DNA of 10,329 nucleotides from an uncultured bacterium (GTDB lineage Bacteria > Verrucomicrobiota > Kiritimatiellia > RFP12 > UBA1067), in NCBI GenBank assembly GCA_902773475.1, contig CACYEO010000152.1, forward strand, positions 1 to 10,329. The letters are read 5' to 3'. Position numbers and translations under genes: made by a program. Positions 5,711-10,329 of the stretch are shown here, in pieces. Under the pieces are notes generated by a model. It searched no databases and was not told where the DNA came from. It saw only the letters and a program-made list of their open reading frames with translations. Position 1 is the stretch's first letter, and every line of letters starts with the position of its first letter.

Positions 5711-7345
5711 CTATTTTCTCTTTTTGAAAAAAGGCGAAGATTTTTTCTGCGGAGCGAGCCGCGCGGCGAGTTCGGCGTCGAGCCGGAACACGGCGAAGCC
5801 GCGCAGTTTCGCGCGCTTTGCAATCTGCATCTGCGTGTTCAGCTGCGTCGCGTCGAGCCGCGATTCGTTCGCCCCGCTGCCGATTCCGATTACGGTTTTC
5901 CCGGGGCGTCCGTTCTCCAGGACCATCGATGCGAAAACCACGGCGTTTTCCGTGTAGCACCTCGGCGACACGAAAGACACGAGATTTTCGTCTGTCCATG
6001 TTTTTGCGTCCTGGCCCACCGCGGCCTGAGACGACGGACGCGGAAACACGGCGACGGAAAGCTCCACCTCCGGATTCGCGGCCTTCACGTCCTCCGCGAT
6101 CAGCCGCAGAAGCGACGTCAGGCGTTTCGTCCCCTGCTCTTTGCGCTTCGGCGTTTTCAATTCGCCCGTGCCGTAGCGGAAGTAGTCGAGCTCCACGCCG
6201 TCCACGCCTTTGCGCACCAGCGCGATTGCGTCGCGGCGGACCGCCGCGCGGTCTTTTGCGGAATCGGGCGAGCGTTTTGTCTCGCCGAAAGCGATGAACC
6301 ACGCATGGACTGCGATTTTGCGTTTTTTGCAGGCGCGCAGGGCCGAATCGAAATAGGGGCTGTCGGAGCGGATGAACAGAGTGTTGAAACCTGCGGCCGC
6401 GAGCCGCGCCGCCATGCCGTCCCATCCCTTCGGATCGAGCGGCATTCCGGTGCTCCACACTCCGCGCACCGGAACGCCGGAGGGCGGTTTCGCGGCGCCT
6501 TTGCGCATCGGGGCGGGGGGAATGGCGTTGGCGTACCACACGCCTCTGTCGGTTTCGATCGCGCCTGCGACGCCTGTGGGCCGCATGTGCGGATCGTAGA
6601 GCGTCGCCGCCACGCGGGCGTGCAGCGCGTTCGCTCCGCCAGGCAGGGACGGCGGATGCGCGCCGCCCGTCTCGTAGGTGGCGAGCGTCGTTCCCGACGG
6701 CGAAACGAGCGCGGCGGAGTCCACCCGCGTCCACGCGCCGGGCTTCACGCCCATGAAAGCGGCGAGTTCCGGATCGTCGCAATGCCCGACAACGATCTTT
6801 CCGCCTCCGGCGCAGAACTTGCGGATGCCGTCCATGTCGGACGGTTCGAAAAATCTGACCGCCGCGCCGATGCGCTCGAGTATCCGCGCGCGCGGCAGTC
6901 CCGGCGTCACGACACCCGTCGTGGGCTTCACGAGCGAGGCCGAGATTTTCCCTGAGGCCGGGAGCTTCTTCGCCTTCAGCGCGGCGGACGTCAGCGTGCC
7001 CCACGCGGACACGCGCACCTTCGTGAAGGATTGCGGCGGCGCGCCTGCGCATCCCGCGAAGGAATCGAGCGGTATGTATACGCGCGAGCCGTTTTTGGCC
7101 GGCGGTATCTCCGGGGCGGCGCGCCATTCGCCGGAACCGTCGCGCAGATGAACGACGAACGCTTTCAGCACGCGCCCGCGGGCGATGCGCGCATTGGCGG
7201 AGCCGAGGTCGAGCGCGAGCACTTCGGCGCCGGGCGCGGCGGTGAGGTTCGTTTCGTATATGTCGCGGTCGGGCAGGCGCTTCCACGCGGATGCGGAAAG
7301 CGCGAGCGCGGCGAGCGCGGCGGAGAGTGCGGTCTTTGCGTCCAT
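5711..7345 (-). CDS. Exported multidomain GHL10-type glycosyl hydrolase-like protein
   Basis: The 544-residue product starts with a Sec signal peptide: K4, an Ala/Leu core, and probable cleavage after ASA at residue 20. There is no lipobox cysteine. Residues about 21-140 look beta-rich and may be a carbohydrate-binding-like domain. Residues about 150-290 resemble an alpha/beta (amidotransferase- or ThuA-like) fold around AGGGKIVVGH (179-188); both assignments are guesses. From about 291 it matches the GHL10 TIM-barrel family (E. coli YddW/DigH, Bacillus YngK): RGVWSTG (294-300), AAAGFNTLF (316-324), AVHAWF (345-350), DGVELDYFRY (382-391) and a late FVSPRCY (458-464). Candidate acidic catalytic residues are D382, E385 and D387. 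DigH acts on peptidoglycan glycan strands; with glycosidase neighbours, a dietary or environmental glycan is equally possible here. The start at 7345 gives the signal peptide. It lies 5 bases after the GH31 stop and ends one base before aroA. The last 12 codons are unusually A/T-rich and lysine-heavy (KKRK end). Confidence 0.75.
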   Translation of the reverse strand: MDAKTALSAALAALALSASAWKRLPDRDIYETNLTAAPGAEVLALDLGSANARIARGRVLKAFVVHLRDGSGEWRAAPEIPPAKNGSRVYIPLDSFAGCAGAPPQSFTKVRVSAWGTLTSAALKAKKLPASGKISASLVKPTTGVVTPGLPRARILERIGAAVRFFEPSDMDGIRKFCAGGGKIVVGHCDDPELAAFMGVKPGAWTRVDSAALVSPSGTTLATYETGGAHPPSLPGGANALHARVAATLYDPHMRPTGVAGAIETDRGVWYANAIPPAPMRKGAAKPPSGVPVRGVWSTGMPLDPKGWDGMAARLAAAGFNTLFIRSDSPYFDSALRACKKRKIAVHAWFIAFGETKRSPDSAKDRAAVRRDAIALVRKGVDGVELDYFRYGTGELKTPKRKEQGTKRLTSLLRLIAEDVKAANPEVELSVAVFPRPSSQAAVGQDAKTWTDENLVSFVSPRCYTENAVVFASMVLENGRPGKTVIGIGSGANESRLDATQLNTQMQIAKRAKLRGFAVFRLDAELAARLAPQKKSSPFFKKRK

Positions 7346-7350
7346 GTTCT

Positions 7351-9948
7351 TCAGAGTCCGAGCCAGGCGCGGATGCGCGTGGCGAATGCTGGGTCGAGGC
7401 GTTTCTTTTCTTCGCGTACTGCCGACGAAAGTTCGTCCACTTTCGCGGAGACTTCTTTCAGCGCGGCGTCGAATCCGTCGAGATGGCGTTTCATTCCGGC
7501 GGGGTCGATTTCGATGAAGCGCGGCGTCTGCGCCGCCGTCTGGAAACATCTGGGGTCGTTTGCGTAGCGGGTCAGGCAGCGTCTGGCCTGCATTTTGAAA
7601 TCGGCCGAGAGCGCGGCGGCGCGCGCGAACAGTCCTTTTTTTCCGTAGAGGCGGCCGCGCATGAGCGCGGCGTCCGGCGCTTCTTCGATTTCGACGGTGA
7701 ATCCTTTGGCGGGATCGAACGGCGGAACGCTGACGGAGAGTTCGACTTCCCGCCCGGAGAAACTCCATCCGGCGTCGCGGCCGTCCACGGCCGCGCGCGC
7801 GGGCGGCGGTTCGCACGGAAGCCTTATCGTCCACGCGCGCTCTTTGCATCCGCCGCGGAACGCGCCTTCGCGCGGGAAAACGGAAATGCGGATTTTTCCG
7901 TTTTCGCGCTTGAACGAGAAACGCGTGAAGGCGCAGTTCCGCCCATAGTCCGCGCTTGCGCCGTCGTCCTCGTAGAGCGCACCTTCGCCTGAATCTGCGC
8001 CCGGCGCTATCAAGAGTTCCATCCTGCGGCATTCGTCCTGCGCGGTTCCAAGGTTGGAGATTTCCTTTCCGTACATCGGAATCATCGAACCGGGACGGAT
8101 GAAATGCGGATTTTCGAAAAGCGTCCACGCGCGCCGCACGGTGCGGCCTCCGTCCACGATGTCTCCCGTGGCGGCGTCGTACCATTTGCCTCCGGGCAGC
8201 CATACGTCCACGCGGGTCAGGCCGTCCGCCGGATCCGCCGGATCGGCCGCCGTCACGGCGAGGATGGAATCGCCGAACATGTACTGGCGAAGATCGCGCC
8301 TGTACGCTTCGGGGCTTTCCGGCCAGTCGTAGTACATCGGGCGGCATATCGACACTCCCGTGTCGGCGGCCTGGCGGGCCGCAGTGTAGATGTACGGCGC
8401 GAGAGCGTAGCGCAGGCGCATCGCTTCGCGCATGTGGCGGCAGACGCCGGGATACATCCAGATGCGGCGTTCGAGCGCGGGGTCTTTCATTGAATGCGTC
8501 TTGAAGACAGGCGTGAACACCCCGGACTGGAGCCAGCGCAGGAACAGTTCCGGATCGCTGCCGAGTCCGCAGTTGTTGTAGAATCCGCCTATGTCGTGCC
8601 CCCAGTATCCGTAGCACACGTTCGCCGCCGTCGCCGTGAAGTACGGAATGGCCTGCAGCATTTTCCACGAGGCCGCGCTGTCGCCCGAGAAGCCGACCTG
8701 GTAGCGGTGCGAACCGAGACCTCCCCAGCGGTGGTAGATGAACGGTCGCTTCCCGCCGCGCGCGGAATGTTTTGCGAAAAGGAAGTTCAGCCAGAATGTC
8801 GAACTCAGCCCTTTGATCTGCCTGTCTGTCGCCCACTGCTGCCAGTCGAGCCACCAGAAGTCCACGCCCTGTTCTTCGAGCGGCGAGATGACGGCCTTGA
8901 AATACGCGTCCGCCCATTTTTTCTCGCCGATGCGGTACGGCACGGATTCTCCGGGCCTGTTCCACCCGTATTCGCGGCAGAACGCCGCGTAGCATGCTTC
9001 GTTGGTGCGGATTCCGGAAGCAGGATGCAGGTTGAGCGCGGTCTTCAGGCCCAGCGAGTGCATCCGCTTCATGAAGCCCGCCGGATCCGGGAAGTAGCGG
9101 CTGTTCCAGGTGTAGCCCGTCCAGCCGGTGCGCTGGCCGAATTCGTCGTGGGCTATGCGGCCTTTTCCGTCCGTGACGCCGTCGCCCATTTCCCAGGTCT
9201 CGTGCCAGTCCATGTCGACTATCACGACATCTATCGGAACTCCCATCGATTTCATGTCGTCGACGAGATCTTCGAGCTCAGAATCGGAATATGCCCAGTA
9301 TCTGCTCCACCAGTAGCCGAACGCCCAGCGCGGAGGCAGCGGAATCTTCCCCGCGACTTTCACGTAATCGGAGAGCGCGGCCTTGTAGTCGTGCCCGTAG
9401 CCGAAGAAGTACAGATCCTGCCGCGCCCCTTCCGGGCGCGCCGCCACCCATTCTTCCGGAGTTCCGGCGTCCGTGAACACGTGGTTTCTGGAATCGTCCA
9501 CTACCGCCCATCCGTCGCGCGAGAGTATCCCTTTGCCCATGCGCGGCATGAGTTTCGCGAAACCCGTCACGCGGTCGAGCGTGCGCGCCGTGCCCAGGAG
9601 GTTGCCTTTGTCGTCGTCGCCGGGCCGCCACTTGAAGCCGGCGCCTTCCACGGAAAGATTGTCTTTCGTGAAGCGCCCGCCGCCGGAATACGACACCTTC
9701 AGCGCGCCGGTGTCGATTTCGACGCCTCCGCCGGCGAATGTCTTTTTCACGCCGGGCACGTCCGGCAGGTCGCGGTTGATGAATGTCAGAGTTGGCCGGT
9801 CTTCGAATTTTCCGCCTTCCGCCCATTCCATTCTCACAAGGCGCGGAGCGAGCACGGTGAACCGCGCGTCTCCCGAAACGATTTTCTCCGATGCTCCCGC
9901 CGCGAGGGCCGCTGCTGCGGCGAGCGCGGCTGTCTTGAGTTCCAGCAT
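7351..9948 (-). CDS. Secreted GH31-family glycoside hydrolase
   Basis: GH31 enzymes are retaining, exo-acting glycosidases, mostly alpha-glucosidases or alpha-xylosidases and some alpha-galactosidases. The 865-residue product has an N-terminal signal peptide (about 1-19, Ala-rich, AGA end), so it acts in the periplasm or outside. An N-terminal beta-sandwich spans about 25-200. The TIM barrel has PPRWAFGYWWSRYWAY (205-220), VDMDWHE (244-250), the nucleophile D368 in FWWLDWQQW (364-372), the acid/base D423 in GFSGDS (419-424) and WGHDIGGF (449-456). C-terminal beta domains run to about 755, with LYEDDG (658-663) typical of the family. Residues about 756-865 form an extra region, mostly helical in character, with C791 and C801 and a charged stretch (829-850), which I do not recognise. 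The nucleophile context differs from the usual WxDMNE, so the substrate cannot be assigned. The start has a strong AGAGGA site 8 bases upstream. The gene sits between a rhamnosidase and a GHL10-type gene. Confidence 0.92.
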   Translation of the reverse strand: MLELKTAALAAAAALAAGASEKIVSGDARFTVLAPRLVRMEWAEGGKFEDRPTLTFINRDLPDVPGVKKTFAGGGVEIDTGALKVSYSGGGRFTKDNLSVEGAGFKWRPGDDDKGNLLGTARTLDRVTGFAKLMPRMGKGILSRDGWAVVDDSRNHVFTDAGTPEEWVAARPEGARQDLYFFGYGHDYKAALSDYVKVAGKIPLPPRWAFGYWWSRYWAYSDSELEDLVDDMKSMGVPIDVVIVDMDWHETWEMGDGVTDGKGRIAHDEFGQRTGWTGYTWNSRYFPDPAGFMKRMHSLGLKTALNLHPASGIRTNEACYAAFCREYGWNRPGESVPYRIGEKKWADAYFKAVISPLEEQGVDFWWLDWQQWATDRQIKGLSSTFWLNFLFAKHSARGGKRPFIYHRWGGLGSHRYQVGFSGDSAASWKMLQAIPYFTATAANVCYGYWGHDIGGFYNNCGLGSDPELFLRWLQSGVFTPVFKTHSMKDPALERRIWMYPGVCRHMREAMRLRYALAPYIYTAARQAADTGVSICRPMYYDWPESPEAYRRDLRQYMFGDSILAVTAADPADPADGLTRVDVWLPGGKWYDAATGDIVDGGRTVRRAWTLFENPHFIRPGSMIPMYGKEISNLGTAQDECRRMELLIAPGADSGEGALYEDDGASADYGRNCAFTRFSFKRENGKIRISVFPREGAFRGGCKERAWTIRLPCEPPPARAAVDGRDAGWSFSGREVELSVSVPPFDPAKGFTVEIEEAPDAALMRGRLYGKKGLFARAAALSADFKMQARRCLTRYANDPRCFQTAAQTPRFIEIDPAGMKRHLDGFDAALKEVSAKVDELSSAVREEKKRLDPAFATRIRAWLGL

Positions 9949-9956
9949 TTCCGTTG

Positions 9957-9962
9957 TCCTCT
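9957..9962 (-). promoter_or_regulatory. Shine-Dalgarno of the GH31 gene
   Basis: On the minus strand AGAGGA lies 8 bases before the ATG at 9948. It is the best ribosome binding site of the right operon and supports both the start and the signal peptide. It allows independent translation initiation after the 41-base gap that holds the palindrome. Confidence 0.75.
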
Positions 9963-9967
9963 TCTTG

Positions 9968-9985
9968 CGGCGGGCCGGCCCGCCG
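9968..9985 (-). other. 18-bp perfect palindrome between the GH78 and GH31 genes
   Basis: CGGCGGGCCGGCCCGCCG is its own reverse complement. In RNA it can fold as a 7-bp all-GC stem with a CCGG loop. It begins five bases after the GH78-like stop codon and ends six bases before the GH31 ribosome binding site. No U-run follows on the minus strand (next bases GCAAGAAG), so a full intrinsic terminator is unlikely. It could stabilise the upstream mRNA end, cause pausing or partial termination, or bind a dimeric protein. In GC-rich DNA some palindromes arise by chance, but this one fills half of a short gap. Confidence 0.6.
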
Positions 9986-9989
9986 GCGC

Positions 9990-10329
9990 TTATTTCACGA
10001 CTTCAATCCCGTCCGGAACTTCATAGTGGAATTTCGGCTTTCCGTCCTTGCCGCGCTTCCAGCCGGCCTTGACGACGCCGCGCGGCGTTTTGCATTCCGC
10101 CTCGAAGCTTTCGACCCCGTCGATGAAATGCGGACGGAACGCGACCTTCTTGAAGCCGGGTTCGAGAATCTTTATTCCCGCCGCATACTCGTAGCCCCAC
10201 GCGGAGAAGTCGCCGAACATTATGTGGTTGCGCGAAGCTCCCCCGTCATACGTCTCCCACAGGCAGTCGTAGCCGTTTTTCACGAAGTTCATGAAGCCAA
10301 GGCCGGAGTCCGTCGTGATAAGTTTCCAC
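9990..10329 (-). CDS. GH78-like alpha-L-rhamnosidase, C-terminal part (cut by window edge)
   Basis: Only the last 112 or so residues are visible; the frame stays open to the window end, so the start is outside. GH78 enzymes remove terminal alpha-L-rhamnose from pectin side chains, flavonoid glycosides or bacterial glycans by an inverting mechanism in an (alpha/alpha)6 barrel. The fragment has the family's late landmarks in order: TTDSGLGFMNF, GYDCLWETYDGG (compare the family's TTLWExW), SRNHIMFGDFSAWGYEYAAGI split around the NH and FG pairs, then the closing beta-sandwich with PGFKKVAFRPHF. The glutamate of LWE (codon 10256-10254) sits where the general base is expected. The Met at 10292 is internal, not the start. 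Downstream are a 41-base gap with a palindrome and then the GH31 gene in the same direction, which suggests one glycan-degrading operon. Another (alpha/alpha)6 family is possible but less likely. Confidence 0.8.
   Translation of the reverse strand, partial: WKLITTDSGLGFMNFVKNGYDCLWETYDGGASRNHIMFGDFSAWGYEYAAGIKILEPGFKKVAFRPHFIDGVESFEAECKTPRGVVKAGWKRGKDGKPKFHYEVPDGIEVVK

Noticed and set aside
5726..5747. GAAAAAA...TTTTTTC inverted repeat at the end of the GHL10-type gene, as a terminator or frameshift site
   Set aside because: The 7-bp stem is nearly all A-T with no GC core, and it codes the Lys/Phe-rich C-terminus in frame. aroA starts right after, so termination here makes little sense. A slippage role has no supporting stem or overlapping frame.
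4751..6955. 734-codon plus-strand open frame opposite aroA and the GHL10-type gene
   Set aside because: It spans the junction of two well-supported minus-strand genes, and its translation is Arg/Ser/Pro-rich low-complexity sequence without a family match. It is a GC-driven shadow.
7346..8995. Upstream extension of the GHL10-type reading frame to 8995
   Set aside because: The frame is open, but the extra 550 residues are antisense-like Arg-rich sequence overlapping the GH31 gene on the same strand in another frame. The ATG at 7345 gives a normal signal peptide.
8494..10026. 510-codon plus-strand open frame opposite the GH31 gene
   Set aside because: GH31 catalytic motifs are clear on the other strand; the plus-strand translation resembles no protein family and has no ribosome binding site.
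1..10329. CRISPR arrays, tRNA genes, insertion sequences, phage or toxin-antitoxin genes
   Set aside because: Looked for repeated spacers, cloverleaf-like ends, terminal inverted repeats and small coupled gene pairs; none were seen in or between the genes.

Overview
This is a GC-rich, densely coded bacterial segment. Six protein genes fill almost all of it, and no stretch over 300 bases lacks a gene. No tRNA, rRNA, CRISPR array, insertion sequence or phage gene was seen. The host is most likely Gram-negative: it has an Escherichia coli-type PurB and exported glycoside hydrolases with Sec-type signal peptides. High GC, many CAZymes and the mixed gene order would suit a polysaccharide-degrading PVC-group bacterium (Kiritimatiellota or Lentisphaerota type). 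That placement is an inference from gene style only; no phylogenetic marker was compared.

Left part, + strand (119-4431): thrB (homoserine kinase), purB (adenylosuccinate lyase) and dnaG (primase) are packed with gaps of 13 and 25 bases and look like one housekeeping operon. It joins threonine synthesis, purine synthesis and replication priming. A promoter-like sequence (extended -10 TGGTAATAT) lies so close to the thrB ATG that its transcript would start at or next to the start codon, and no Shine-Dalgarno is visible, so thrB may be translated from a leaderless mRNA. A perfect 8-bp hairpin lies further upstream.

Right part, - strand (window edge down to 4405): the order of transcription is the 3' end of a GH78-like alpha-L-rhamnosidase, a GH31 glycosidase, a multidomain GHL10-type (YddW/DigH/YngK-like) predicted glycosyl hydrolase, then aroA (EPSP synthase). 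Gaps are 41, 5 and 1 bases, so the four are probably cotranscribed, with a biosynthetic aromatic amino-acid gene at the end of a secreted-glycosidase operon. The two operons converge, and dnaG and aroA overlap by 27 bp at their 3' ends.

I see no clear new multi-gene defence or mobile system. The less ordinary points are the aroA coupling to CAZyme genes, the convergent coding overlap, the likely leaderless thrB, two N-terminal domains of the GHL10 protein and a C-terminal GH31 extension that I cannot assign, the non-canonical GH31 nucleophile motif, and the 18-bp palindrome between the rhamnosidase and GH31 genes.
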